DNA of 64,000 bases. It comes from Streptomyces sp. Root1304 (lineage in GTDB: Bacteria > Actinomycetota > Actinomycetes > Streptomycetales > Streptomycetaceae). The notes below the pieces were generated by a model, which saw only the letters and a program-made list of their open reading frames with translations, was not told where the DNA came from and did no database searches. The translations under genes and the position numbers were made by a program. The stretch lies in NCBI RefSeq assembly GCF_001426405.1, contig NZ_LMEP01000012.1, positions 1,130,707 to 1,194,706 on the forward strand, read 5' to 3'. Each line of letters begins with the position of its first letter. Positions within the stretch are counted from its first letter, which is position 1. Positions 1 through 8,149 of the stretch are shown here, piece by piece.

Positions 1-196
1 CGACCCTGGTGGCACCGCTGGGCGCGAGGCGGTGACAGCCCTGCACCAAGGGGCTGGTCACGCTCACCAGCAGCTCGCGCTGCGTCTCGTAGGAGAGCGG
101 CCCCACGGCCGTGCGGCCCAGGCCCGAACAACCGGCGACGGTGAGGGTGAGCAGCACGGCCCCGGTGGCGGTCGTGAGACGCCGGCGTACGGACAT
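1..196 (-). CDS. Putative lipoprotein, N-terminal part only (cut by window edge)
   Basis: Reading the minus strand from the ATG at 196 gives 65 codons with no stop before the edge. The start has an RBS-like AAGAGGA about 9 nt upstream. Residues 1-22 form a signal peptide: basic MSVRRR, a hydrophobic core, then the lipobox VAGC with the lipidated Cys at 23. The protein is therefore expected on the outer face of the membrane. The mature part begins SGLGRTAVGPLSYETQ. I do not recognise the family and the C-terminus is missing, so no function is offered. It is divergent from the SNF2 helicase gene. Confidence 0.6.
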   Translation of the reverse strand, partial: MSVRRRLTTATGAVLLTLTVAGCSGLGRTAVGPLSYETQRELLVSVTSPLVQGCHRLAPSGATRV

Positions 197-351
197 GGCG
201 GGTCCTCTTCTGTCGTGGTCGATCTCGGTCGTGGCGGATCTCCGGCGCGGTCGGTGCCTGGCTCGGCCGACGCGCTGATCGTCACCCTTCCGCCCCCGGA
301 GCCCGCTGTCATCCGGGGCTGGGCCGCTCGGGCGACCCCGCCTGGCGGCCG

Positions 352-374
352 TTGTCAGACCCCACCCGTAAGGT
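352..374 (+). promoter_or_regulatory. Probable PafBC-like (RecA-independent damage) promoter of the SNF2 gene
   Basis: The box TTGTCAGAC (352-360) is followed by exactly 8 nt and then TAAGGT (369-374). The actinobacterial RecA-NDp consensus is TTGTCRGTG, 8 nt, TAnnnT. The first seven bases match and the last two (AC for TG) do not. The predicted start near 381 gives a leader of about 70 nt before the GTG at 454. It is the weakest member of the five similar promoters in the window. Confidence 0.4.
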
Positions 375-453
375 CGGAGGTCCAGTCGGAAGTTCCGCCA
401 CCCGGGCTTCCGCCATTCGATCGGGACCGTCCGGCGGGAAGGAGCGCGGAGTC

Positions 454-3363
454 GTGGCAGAGACCTGGATCGGCAGCGCCGCCGTCTTCCTGCCCGCCGC
501 CCTGCCCCGCGAGGGCCGGGTCGCGTTCTGGTCGCCCGACGGCGCGGGCCTCCCGGACCCGGCGGACAGTGGCGCGGAGCGCGTCGAGCTGACCGTGGTC
601 CGGCGGCACGGCGGCGGCGCCCGGAGCCGGACCGTGCCCGCCCTGACACTCCCCGTCGACGCCGCCCTGCCCCACCTCGTCGCCGCCCGGCACCACCCGG
701 CCGCGCATCCCGCCACCGCCGGCTGGGGCGCCGCGGCCCTGCACGCCCTGCACCTCGTGGCCCGGGGCCGGCTGCTGCCCGGTCTGACCCCCGACGACCT
801 GGACGCCTGGCGGGCCGGACCGCTGGACGCCGACGACATCGCCCATCTGCGGGCCGTCGCCGCGGCCCTGCCGTACGAGGCGCACGCCGTGCCCGTCCCC
901 GGGAGCGGACCGCTGCGGCTGCCCGACCCCGAGGCCCTGGTGCGTGCCTTCCTCGACGCGGTGGCCGACACCCTGCCCCGCACCCCGGCCGCCGCGCACG
1001 CCGTCGGGGCGCCGTTCGCGGCCCGCGCCCCGCAGCACCTGCCCCGCGCACGGGCCTGGGCCGCCGAGGCGGCGGCCGGGATGGACGCGGGCGTCCGCGT
1101 ATCGCTCCGCCTCGACCTGTCCGCGTCCGAGCTGTTCGACTCGGCCGCGGCGGACGACGGGACCGGACCCGGTGGCGGCACCCGTCCGGAAGACCGCGCC
1201 GACACCGGCGGCGGCCGGGAGGACCGGGTGGACCGCGGGCGGCACGCCGCCGCCGCGATCCTCCAGATCCACAGCCTCGCCGACCCGACCCTCGTCATCG
1301 ACGCCACCGACCTGTGGGCCGGGGACGGCGAGCACTTCGGCCCCCGTGCCCGGATCGACGCCGTCCTCGCCCTGCGCCGGGCCGCCCGCGTCTGGCCCCC
1401 GCTCGCCCGCCTCCTGGAGCGGGACGTGCCCGACGTCCTCGCCGTCACCGAGGAGGAGCTGTACGAACTGCTCGGCCCGGCCGCCGCCCGGCTCGCCGAC
1501 GCCGGGGTCGCCGTCCACTGGCCGCGCGAGCTCGCCCGCTCGCTCAGCGCCTCCGCCGTCGTCCGCCCCGACCGGACGGCGCCCGGCTCCGCGACCGACG
1601 GCACCTCCTTCTTCGACAGCGAGGAACTGCTGCGGTTCAACTGGCAGCTCGCCCTCGACGGCGATCCGCTCACCGACCGTGAGATGGACCTCCTGGCCGA
1701 GGCGCACCGGCCCGTCGTACGGCTCCGCGACCAGTGGGTCGTCATCGACCCGGCCCTCGTCCGCAAGGCCCGCAAGCGGGAACTCGGCCTGCTCGAACCG
1801 GTCGACGCCCTCGCCGTCGCCCTCACCGGCACCGCCGAGGTGGACGGCGAGACCGTGCCCGCCGTCCCCGTCGGCGCGCTCGCCGCGCTCCGCGACCGGC
1901 TCCTCGCCGGGCCCGAGGACGTACAGGCCCCGCCCGGCCTGACCGCCACCCTCCGCGACTACCAGCTCCGCGGCCTCGCCTGGCTCGACCTGATGACCTC
2001 GCTCGGCCTCGGCGGCTGCCTCGCCGACGACATGGGCCTCGGCAAGACCGTCACCCTGATCGCCCTCCATCTGCGCCGTGCCCGCAGGGCCCCCACCCTC
2101 GTCGTCTGCCCGGCCTCCCTGCTCGGCAACTGGCAGCGGGAAGTGGGGAAGTTCGCCCCCGACGTGCCCGTGCGCCGCTTCCACGGCGCCGAGCGCGACC
2201 TCGGAGGAGCCGAGGGCGGCTTCGTCCTCACCACCTACGGCACCCTGCGCACCAGCGCCGCCGAACTCGCCGCACGGGACTGGGGGATGGTCGTCGCCGA
2301 CGAGGCCCAGCACGTCAAGAACCCGTTCTCCGCGACCGCGAAGGCACTGCGCGAGATCCCCGCGCCCGCCCGGGTCGCCCTCACCGGCACCCCCGTCGAG
2401 AACAACCTCTCCGAGCTCTGGGCCCTGCTCGACTGGACCACCCCCGGCCTCCTCGGCCCGCTGAAGGCCTTCCGCTCGCGCCACGCCCGCGCGGTGGAGA
2501 ACCACGAGGAGATCGAGCACGCCGAGGCCGTCGAGCGGCTCGCCCGGCTCGTACGGCCCTTCCTGCTGCGCCGCCGCAAGTCCGACCCCGGAATCGTCCC
2601 CGAGCTGCCGCCCAAGACCGAGTCCGACCACCCCGTCTCCCTCACCCGGGAACAGGCCTCGCTCTACGAGGCGGTCGTCCGGGAGACCATGGCGCAGATC
2701 GAGGAGGCCGAGGGCATGGCCCGGCGCGGCCTCGTCATGAAGCTGCTGACCTCCCTCAAGCAGATCTGCAACCATCCCGCGCAGTACCTCAAGGAACAGG
2801 CGCCGCGCGGCAGCGGCACCGCACGGCTCGCCGGCCGCTCGGGCAAGCTCGCGCTCCTCGACGAACTGCTCGACACGATCCTCGCCGAGGACGGGTCCGT
2901 GCTCGTCTTCACGCAGTACGTGTCGATGGCCCGGCTGCTCGCCGACCACCTGGCCGCGCGCGGCGTCCCCGCCCAACTCCTCCACGGCGGCACCCCGGTG
3001 GCCGAGCGCGAGCGGATGGTCGACCACTTCCAGGCGGGCGAGGTGCCCGTCTTCCTGCTCTCCCTGAAGGCGGCGGGCACCGGCCTCAACCTCACCCGGG
3101 CCGGCCATGTCGTCCACTACGACCGCTGGTGGAACCCCGCCGTGGAGGAACAGGCCACCGACCGGGCCTACCGCATCGGGCAGACCCAGCCGGTGCAGGT
3201 CCACCGGCTCGTCGCCGAGGGCACCGTCGAGGACCGGATCGCCGAGATGCTCCGCGCCAAGCGGGCGCTCGCCGACGCCGTCCTCGGCTCGGGCGAGGCG
3301 GCCCTCACCGAACTGACCGACCGGGAGCTGGCCGACCTGGTGTCCCTGAGGAGGTCCTCGTGA
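454..3363 (+). CDS. SNF2/RapA-family DEAD-like ATPase (helicase superfamily 2)
   Basis: This is a 969-residue SNF2-type double-stranded DNA translocase. The N-terminal ~480 residues are the poorly conserved bacterial SNF2 accessory region. The motor follows: motif I DDMGLGKT near 525-532, motif II DEAQ at 616-619, motif III LTGTPVENN, and motif VI QATDRAYRIGQ near 900-910. The GTG at 454 is preferred because AAGGAG lies 9 nt upstream. A TTG at 352 is also in frame but coincides with the -35 box. The stop overlaps the start of the SWIM protein (GTGA), so the two are translationally coupled and probably act together. Bacterial relatives are linked to transcription recycling and repair. The precise role here is inferred, not seen. 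Confidence 0.9.
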   Translation: MAETWIGSAAVFLPAALPREGRVAFWSPDGAGLPDPADSGAERVELTVVRRHGGGARSRTVPALTLPVDAALPHLVAARHHPAAHPATAGWGAAALHALHLVARGRLLPGLTPDDLDAWRAGPLDADDIAHLRAVAAALPYEAHAVPVPGSGPLRLPDPEALVRAFLDAVADTLPRTPAAAHAVGAPFAARAPQHLPRARAWAAEAAAGMDAGVRVSLRLDLSASELFDSAAADDGTGPGGGTRPEDRADTGGGREDRVDRGRHAAAAILQIHSLADPTLVIDATDLWAGDGEHFGPRARIDAVLALRRAARVWPPLARLLERDVPDVLAVTEEELYELLGPAAARLADAGVAVHWPRELARSLSASAVVRPDRTAPGSATDGTSFFDSEELLRFNWQLALDGDPLTDREMDLLAEAHRPVVRLRDQWVVIDPALVRKARKRELGLLEPVDALAVALTGTAEVDGETVPAVPVGALAALRDRLLAGPEDVQAPPGLTATLRDYQLRGLAWLDLMTSLGLGGCLADDMGLGKTVTLIALHLRRARRAPTLVVCPASLLGNWQREVGKFAPDVPVRRFHGAERDLGGAEGGFVLTTYGTLRTSAAELAARDWGMVVADEAQHVKNPFSATAKALREIPAPARVALTGTPVENNLSELWALLDWTTPGLLGPLKAFRSRHARAVENHEEIEHAEAVERLARLVRPFLLRRRKSDPGIVPELPPKTESDHPVSLTREQASLYEAVVRETMAQIEEAEGMARRGLVMKLLTSLKQICNHPAQYLKEQAPRGSGTARLAGRSGKLALLDELLDTILAEDGSVLVFTQYVSMARLLADHLAARGVPAQLLHGGTPVAERERMVDHFQAGEVPVFLLSLKAAGTGLNLTRAGHVVHYDRWWNPAVEEQATDRAYRIGQTQPVQVHRLVAEGTVEDRIAEMLRAKRALADAVLGSGEAALTELTDRELADLVSLRRSS

Positions 3364-4625
3364 ACACCGCACGCGGCGCGCGCGGAGCCGTCCCCCGCCA
3401 TGACGACCGCCGCCGCAGCTTCCCCCAGGTCGCGCCCCGCGAGGCCCCCGACGGGCGGTTCGCCGCCACCTGGTGGGGGAACGCCTGGGTGGAGGCCCTG
3501 GAGGACACCGCCCTCGATCCGGCGCGCCTCGCCCGCGGCAAGGCCTACGCGGGCCGTGGCCACGTGGACGCGATCACCGTCACCCCCGGCCGGGTCGTCG
3601 CGTACGTCCACGGGAGCCGGGCCCGCCCGTACCGCACCGAGATCAGGATGCGGACCCTCGGCGACGACGGCTGGGAGCGGTTCCTCGACGAGGTCGCCGC
3701 CCGCCCCGACCACATCGCGGCAGTGCTCGACAAGGACGTGCCGCACGCCCTGGAAGCCGTCACCGGGCTGCTGCCCGCGCCGGGGGACCTCGTCCCCGAC
3801 TGCTCCTGCCCGGACGACGGTTACCCCTGCAAGCACGCCGCCGCCCTCTGCTACCAGGCCGCGCGCCTCCTCGACGAGGACCCGTTCGTCCTCTTCCTGA
3901 TGCGAGGCCGCGGCGAGCAGGAACTCCTCGCCGAACTCACCCGGCGCAACGCCGCGCTGTCCGCCGCCGAGACCACCGCCGCGGCGCCCCCGATGCCCAC
4001 CGTCCCCGCCCGCGCCGTGCTCACCGCGACCGGGCCCGCGCTGCCCCTGCCGCCCGAACTGCCCGTACCGGACCGCCCGGGCCGCCCCGCCGTCTTCCCG
4101 CCCGACCCCGACGCCCCCGATCCGCTCGCCCTCGACCTGCTCGCCACCGAGGCAGCCGCCCGCGCCCTCGCCTTCCTCGCCACCGGGCACGACCCGGTCG
4201 CCGCGCTCACCCCCTGGCAGGACGCCGTCCGGCTGGCCGCCGCGCACCCCGGCTCCGGACTCACCGCCTCGACCCGCGCGCTCTACCGGGACCTCGCGTA
4301 CGCGCTCGACCGCACCCCCACGGACCTCGCCCGCGCCGTCGCCGCCTGGCGGCAGGGCGGCGCCGCGGGCCTCGCCGTACTGGAGGAGCCCTGGGATCCG
4401 CCGGCGGGTCCGTTCGACCGGGCCCGGCCCGCGCTGATCGCCGCCGACTTCCCCGCCTTCCGCCCCTGGCGCAACCGGCTCTCCACCGAGTCCCTCCAGC
4501 TCCGCCTGGGCCGGGACGGCCTCTGGTACGGCTACGAGTCGGACGCCGGACGGGAGGACTGGTGGCCGCGCGGCGCCCCCGATCCGGACCCGGTCGGGGC
4601 TCTCACCGACCTCCTGGGGCGCTGA
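3360..4625 (+). CDS. SWIM zinc-finger protein, partner of the SNF2 helicase
   Basis: This 421-residue protein starts at the GTG overlapping the helicase stop, with GAGGAGG just upstream. It has one SWIM-type zinc motif, C148-x-C150-x6-C157-x-H159 (around CSCPDDGYPCKH). SWIM domains bind DNA or protein partners and are typically encoded beside SNF2 ATPases in bacteria. The N-terminal half (WWGNAWVEALE) is the conserved segment of this family. The C-terminal ~250 residues are Ala/Pro-rich and end in a basic and aromatic stretch. It probably targets or modulates the upstream ATPase. This pairing is known from many genomes, but the biochemical role is not settled. Confidence 0.85.
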   Translation: MNTARGARGAVPRHDDRRRSFPQVAPREAPDGRFAATWWGNAWVEALEDTALDPARLARGKAYAGRGHVDAITVTPGRVVAYVHGSRARPYRTEIRMRTLGDDGWERFLDEVAARPDHIAAVLDKDVPHALEAVTGLLPAPGDLVPDCSCPDDGYPCKHAAALCYQAARLLDEDPFVLFLMRGRGEQELLAELTRRNAALSAAETTAAAPPMPTVPARAVLTATGPALPLPPELPVPDRPGRPAVFPPDPDAPDPLALDLLATEAAARALAFLATGHDPVAALTPWQDAVRLAAAHPGSGLTASTRALYRDLAYALDRTPTDLARAVAAWRQGGAAGLAVLEEPWDPPAGPFDRARPALIAADFPAFRPWRNRLSTESLQLRLGRDGLWYGYESDAGREDWWPRGAPDPDPVGALTDLLGR

Positions 4626-4629
4626 CGGA

Positions 4630-4658
4630 CACTCGAACGGAGTCCCACTCGATGGAGT
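4630..4658. promoter_or_regulatory. Paired short inverted repeats upstream of the chaplin gene
   Basis: Two adjacent units read ACTC-GAACG-GAGT (4631-4643) and ACTC-GATG-GAGT (4647-4658). Each has perfect 4-bp arms, and together they form a direct repeat about 16 bp apart. They lie about 95-120 bp before the chaplin ATG, where a promoter or operator would be expected. No clear sigma-BldN promoter could be assigned. Confidence 0.3.
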
Positions 4659-4752
4659 GAAACCCGTCAACAGCCGGATCCGGCACGTGCGTTTGTCGCG
4701 TTGATTCCGGTACGGGCACTTGCCCGTGCACAACTCCGGAAGGCAGGAAGCC

Positions 4753-5535
4753 ATGAGGCAGATTCGCCGAAGTGGTCTGGCCACACTGTTGGTCACGGGT
4801 GGAGCGCTCGCGCTCTCGGCGGGCGCCGCGCACGCCGACTCCGGCGCGCAGGGCGCCGCGGTCGGTTCGCCGGGCGTCGGTTCCGGCAACACGGTTCAGC
4901 TGCCGGTGCACGTGCCGGTCAACGTCTGCGGGAACACGGTCAACGTCGTCGGGCTGCTCAACCCGGCCTTCGGCAACGGCTGTGCCAACCGCTCGGCCGC
5001 GCCCGAGTCCGGCGGGTACGGCTCGTCGAACGGCGGCGACCGGGCCCACAAGGACCAGCCCGGCACCCCGCGCGGCGGCGAGCAGGCGGGCGGCTCCGGC
5101 GGCTCCCAGAGCGGCGGTTCGTCCAACGGCGGTGGTTCCACGGCCGAGACCCACGTCGCGGGATCTCCCGGCGTGCTCTCCGGGAACGGCCTCCAGCTGC
5201 CCATCGACCTGCCCGTGAACCTCAGCGGCAACTCGGTCAACGTGGTCGGCGTCGGCAACCCGGTCTTCGGCAACACCTCGGTCAACGGCCCGGCCAAGCC
5301 CCAGCAGCCGATCGAGAAGCCGACCCCGCGCCCGCAGACCCCGGTCCGCCACGTGCCGGCTCCGCAGGCCGAGACCCCCGCTCCGGCGCCCGCGCCGCAG
5401 GGTGAGTCGAGCACCGCCTCGCTGGCCGCCACCGGTTCGGACACCATCGGCTTCGCCGCTCCGGCGAGCGCCGCGCTGCTGCTCGGCGGCGCCCTGCTCT
5501 ACCGTCGCGCGCGCCGCACCGGAGACCGCGCCTGA
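4753..5535 (+). CDS. Long chaplin with two chaplin domains and a sortase signal
   Basis: This is a 260-residue secreted, wall-anchored chaplin, a hydrophobic amyloid-forming coat protein of aerial hyphae. A signal peptide covers ~1-28 (ends AHAD). Chaplin domain 1 (~38-79) has the two usual cysteines, C59 and C77. Domain 2 (~137-178) keeps the same pattern, but both cysteine positions are serine (S158, S176). A Pro-rich spacer follows, then the LAATG sortase motif (224-228), a membrane segment (~233-250) and a basic tail. The ATG at 4753 is chosen because the signal peptide starts there and AGGAAG precedes it. Long chaplins are covalently attached to peptidoglycan by class E sortases. The gene is convergent with a DUF2293 gene. 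Confidence 0.93.
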   Translation: MRQIRRSGLATLLVTGGALALSAGAAHADSGAQGAAVGSPGVGSGNTVQLPVHVPVNVCGNTVNVVGLLNPAFGNGCANRSAAPESGGYGSSNGGDRAHKDQPGTPRGGEQAGGSGGSQSGGSSNGGGSTAETHVAGSPGVLSGNGLQLPIDLPVNLSGNSVNVVGVGNPVFGNTSVNGPAKPQQPIEKPTPRPQTPVRHVPAPQAETPAPAPAPQGESSTASLAATGSDTIGFAAPASAALLLGGALLYRRARRTGDRA

Positions 5536-5563
5536 CGGTCCCGTCCCAGAGGGCGTCCTGCCG

Positions 5564-5603
5564 GTCGGCCCGGGCTCGCGAAGCCCCCGGCGGTCCGGCC
5601 GAC
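5564..5603. terminator. Branched hairpin between convergent genes
   Basis: GTCGGCC (5564-5570) pairs with GGCCGAC (5597-5603). Inside it, GGGCT pairs with AGCCC around a CGCGA loop (5572-5586). It sits between the 3' ends of the chaplin and DUF2293 genes and could serve both. There is no T-tract, as is common in Streptomyces. Confidence 0.45.
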
Positions 5604-5623
5604 ACGCGCTGACGCCCGAGTCG

Positions 5624-6313
5624 TCAGCCGTGTCCCCGACCGAGGGCGTTCGCCCCTCCGTGACGCCAGGCCCGGAGCACCGCCTCGATGGCGGGAGCGA
5701 CCCTCGTCCGGGCCTGGTGCCGGGGAACCCCCTGCATCAGCAGGGTGTCGTACGGGGTGTCCACGTGCCGCACGGAAGCCCGTACGGCGGCCGTGACGGC
5801 GCCGCGGTCGAGCGCGCGGCCCGCGGCCGTGCGCCCCACCCGTCCACTGCCCTTCGCCGAGGCGTGGACGGCGACCTCCGTGGCCCGGTCCTCCGGGCAG
5901 GAGGGGAACAGCCGCAGGATCTCCGCACGGAGGACCTCGGTGATCTCGGTGTCGTGAGCCGCGCGCCGTTCGGCGTCACGGGCCCGCCGCCTGGCCCGTG
6001 CGTCCGCGTCCGCCAGGCAGGCCCGCTCCGCCGCGGCGAGCGCCGCCTCCTCGACGAGCAGTCCCTGACGCTCGTACCGGGTGCGGCGCCGGTTGTGCCG
6101 TACGACCACGGCCCAGAGGGTGCTGTGTTCGCGGGCCCGGCGGGTGAGCGCGGTGTCTCCGCGCCGCAGGAAGACGAGATGCCCGAGGTCCGCGCAGTCC
6201 AGACAGACCGGCGCGTTGAACTCGACGATCATCCGCTCCAGCGGGCCCTGCCGGCATTCCGAACAGCGGCGGCGCTTCAGCGGCTCGACGACGACCGGTG
6301 CGACGAGGTCCAT
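5624..6313 (-). CDS. DUF2293-domain protein
   Basis: This 229-residue cytoplasmic protein has an N-terminal zinc-ribbon-like pattern: CSEC near residues 17-20 and CLDC near 37-40. A strongly basic Arg/Ala-rich helical region covers ~70-120. The C-terminal part (EILRLFPSCPEDRATEVAVHAS onward) matches the conserved DUF2293 block with its FP and basic residues. Function is unknown. The zinc ribbon and basic helices suggest nucleic-acid or RNP contact, but that is inference. The ATG at 6313 lies 12 nt after the stop of the small membrane gene upstream, so the two are probably co-transcribed. Confidence 0.7.
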   Translation of the reverse strand: MDLVAPVVVEPLKRRRCSECRQGPLERMIVEFNAPVCLDCADLGHLVFLRRGDTALTRRAREHSTLWAVVVRHNRRRTRYERQGLLVEEAALAAAERACLADADARARRRARDAERRAAHDTEITEVLRAEILRLFPSCPEDRATEVAVHASAKGSGRVGRTAAGRALDRGAVTAAVRASVRHVDTPYDTLLMQGVPRHQARTRVAPAIEAVLRAWRHGGANALGRGHG

Positions 6314-6325
6314 GGGCGGGCCCGC

Positions 6326-6784
6326 TCAGCGGACGCCGGGCGCGGCGGCGGCGATGAACACGGCGAGTGCCTCCTTCGCCTGCGCGGAGCGGCGGGCGCG
6401 CTCGGACTCGCCCTCCGCGTCGTGCATGCAGTGGGTCTCCTCGAAGGCGGCCTCCGCGAGCCGGCGCAGGGCCGGGTCGTCGCAGACCAACTGGACCCGG
6501 AACAGTGCCTGTCGCGCGGCGGTGCGCTGCCGGTAGGAGGCGTGCCGGGACTCCTCCGCCTCCTCCGAGCCGGGGTTCTTGAAGGCCCGGAACCAGCGGT
6601 CGTTCTGGCTGTGCCGGTAGTCGACGACCGCCCCGGCGTAGGCGCTGTAGGTCGCGATCCGCTCCTGGCGGAGCTGCTCGGTCCGGGCGAGCGAGGCCGT
6701 GCGCTCGGTGGCCCGTCCCTGGAACCAGTGCGTGGCGATGACGCCCAGCAACGTTCCTGCCACGGCTATCAGCGCCACATCCAT
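6326..6784 (-). CDS. Small membrane-anchored hypothetical protein
   Basis: This 152-residue protein starts MDVALIAVAGTLLGVIATHW, a single N-terminal membrane helix (~3-20). The remainder is charged and helical with many Arg and Glu residues, probably coiled-coil in the cytoplasm. The family is widespread in Streptomyces but unnamed as far as I can tell. The ATG at 6784 is chosen because the membrane helix begins there. A perfect 16-bp palindrome (6815-6830) lies just upstream. It appears to form an operon with the DUF2293 gene, with 12 nt between them. Confidence 0.65.
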   Translation of the reverse strand: MDVALIAVAGTLLGVIATHWFQGRATERTASLARTEQLRQERIATYSAYAGAVVDYRHSQNDRWFRAFKNPGSEEAEESRHASYRQRTAARQALFRVQLVCDDPALRRLAEAAFEETHCMHDAEGESERARRSAQAKEALAVFIAAAAPGVR

Positions 6785-6814
6785 GACCCGTCGCCCCTCC
6801 GTCCGTTCGTCGGC

Positions 6815-6830
6815 CCGAAAGATCTTTCGG
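6815..6830. promoter_or_regulatory. Perfect 16-bp palindrome upstream of the small membrane gene
   Basis: CCGAAAGATCTTTCGG is a perfect dyad without a spacer. Its near edge is 31 nt from the ATG at 6784 and it lies downstream of the alaA stop (6865). A spacerless dyad makes a poor RNA hairpin, so a dimeric repressor operator is more likely than a terminator. Confidence 0.45.
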
Positions 6831-6864
6831 ACCATCAGATCATGGCAGGAGTAGGGGCGTTGCG

Positions 6865-8076
6865 TCACTGCCGGTAGCTGCTCAGGAAGCGGCCGATACG
6901 GCTGATGGCGGCGTCGAGGTCGTCGGCGTACGGCAGCGTCAGGATGCGGAAGTGGTCCGGGTGCGGCCAGTTGAAGCCGGTTCCCTGGACGACCTGGATC
7001 TTCTCGCGCAGGAGCAGGTCCAGGACGAACTTCTCGTCGTCGTGGATCCGGTGCACCTTCGGGTCGAGTCGGGGGAAGGCGTACAGCGCGCCCTTCGGCT
7101 TCACGCAGGAGACGCCGGGGATCTCGTTGAGCTTCTCCCAGGCCCGGTCGCGCTGTTCGCGCAGCCGCCCGCCGGGGGCGGTCAGCTCGTGGATGGACTG
7201 CCGGCCGCCGAGTGCGGCCTGGATGGCGTACTGGGCGGGGGCGTTGGGGCAGAGCCGCATGGAGGCCAGCATGGTGAGGCCCTCCAGATAGTTCCTGGCG
7301 TGCTGCTTCGGGCCGGTGACGACCAGCCAGCCGGAGCGGAAGCCCGCCACCCGGTAGGTCTTGGAGAGCCCGCCGAAGGTGAGGACGACCAGGTCGGGGG
7401 CGAGGGAGGCGGCCGGGTGGTGGACGGCCCCGTCGTAGACGATCTGGTCGTAGATCTCGTCGGCGAGGACCATCAGGCCGTGCCGCCGGGCGAGTTCGAA
7501 GATGCCCTCCAGGATCTCCTTCGGGTAGACGGCGCCCGTGGGGTTGTTCGGGTTGATGACGACGACGGCCTTGGTGCGGTCGGTGATCTTCGACGCCATG
7601 TCGTCGAGGTCCGGGTACCAGTCGGCGGACTCGTCGCACAGGTAGTGCACGGGCCTGCCGCCCGCGAGCGTGACCACCGCGGTCCAGAGCGGGTAGTCCG
7701 GGGCGGGTACGAGGACCTCGTCGCCGTCTTCGAGGAGGGCCTGGACGGCCATCGAGATCAGCTCGGAGACGCCGTTGCCGAGGAAGATGTCGTCGACGTC
7801 CACCTCCGGCAGGCCCATGGACTGGTAGCGCTGGGCGACCGCGCGGCGGGCGGAGAGGATGCCGCGCGAGTCGGTGTAGCCGTGGGCCCTGGGGAGCATC
7901 CGGATCATGTCCTGGACGATCTCCTCGGGCGCCTCGAAGCCGAAGAGCGCGGGATTGCCGGTGTTGAGGCGGAGGACGCTGTGGCCCGCCTCCTCCAGCG
8001 CGTTGGCCTGCTCGATGACCGGGCCCCGGATCTCGTAACAGACCTCGTTCAGCTTGCTCGACTGCCGGAACTCCAT
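6865..8076 (-). CDS. alaA: Alanine aminotransferase AlaA (PLP, class I)
   Basis: This 403-residue PLP aminotransferase interconverts pyruvate/glutamate and alanine/2-oxoglutarate. It follows E. coli AlaA closely along its length, including the N-terminal SSKLNEVCYEIRGPV block. NPNNPTG lies at 175-181 and the PLP-binding lysine is K239 in GLSKTYRVAGFR. The substrate-side segment LTMLASMRLCPN is also conserved. The start ATG at 8076 has GGGGAGG about 6 nt upstream. It is divergent from an HxlR regulator, and the intergenic region contains two matching operator-like dyads, so control by that regulator is likely. Confidence 0.93.
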   Translation of the reverse strand: MEFRQSSKLNEVCYEIRGPVIEQANALEEAGHSVLRLNTGNPALFGFEAPEEIVQDMIRMLPRAHGYTDSRGILSARRAVAQRYQSMGLPEVDVDDIFLGNGVSELISMAVQALLEDGDEVLVPAPDYPLWTAVVTLAGGRPVHYLCDESADWYPDLDDMASKITDRTKAVVVINPNNPTGAVYPKEILEGIFELARRHGLMVLADEIYDQIVYDGAVHHPAASLAPDLVVLTFGGLSKTYRVAGFRSGWLVVTGPKQHARNYLEGLTMLASMRLCPNAPAQYAIQAALGGRQSIHELTAPGGRLREQRDRAWEKLNEIPGVSCVKPKGALYAFPRLDPKVHRIHDDEKFVLDLLLREKIQVVQGTGFNWPHPDHFRILTLPYADDLDAAISRIGRFLSSYRQ

Positions 8077-8110
8077 GTCCGACCTCCCCAGGTCCCCGGA
8101 ATCAGTGTTG

Positions 8111-8146
8111 CTTGGTTTTACCAAGTCCGAGCTTGGAAAGTCCAAC
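8111..8146. promoter_or_regulatory. Tandem operator-like dyads between alaA and the HxlR regulator
   Basis: Site 1 is CTTGG-N5-CCAAG (8111-8125). Site 2 is CTTGG-N5-CCAAC (8132-8146). Their centres (8118 and 8139) are 21 bp apart, two helical turns, so dimers would bind the same face of the DNA. Site 2 abuts the HxlR ATG at 8150. This fits autorepression plus control of divergent alaA. Confidence 0.6.
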
Positions 8147-8149
8147 AAC

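Noticed and set aside
355..3372. 1005-codon open frame antisense to the SNF2 gene
   Set aside because: Composition is Gly/Glu/Val/Arg repeat-like from the high third-position GC of the real gene. It has no domain, and the SNF2 frame carries all helicase motifs.
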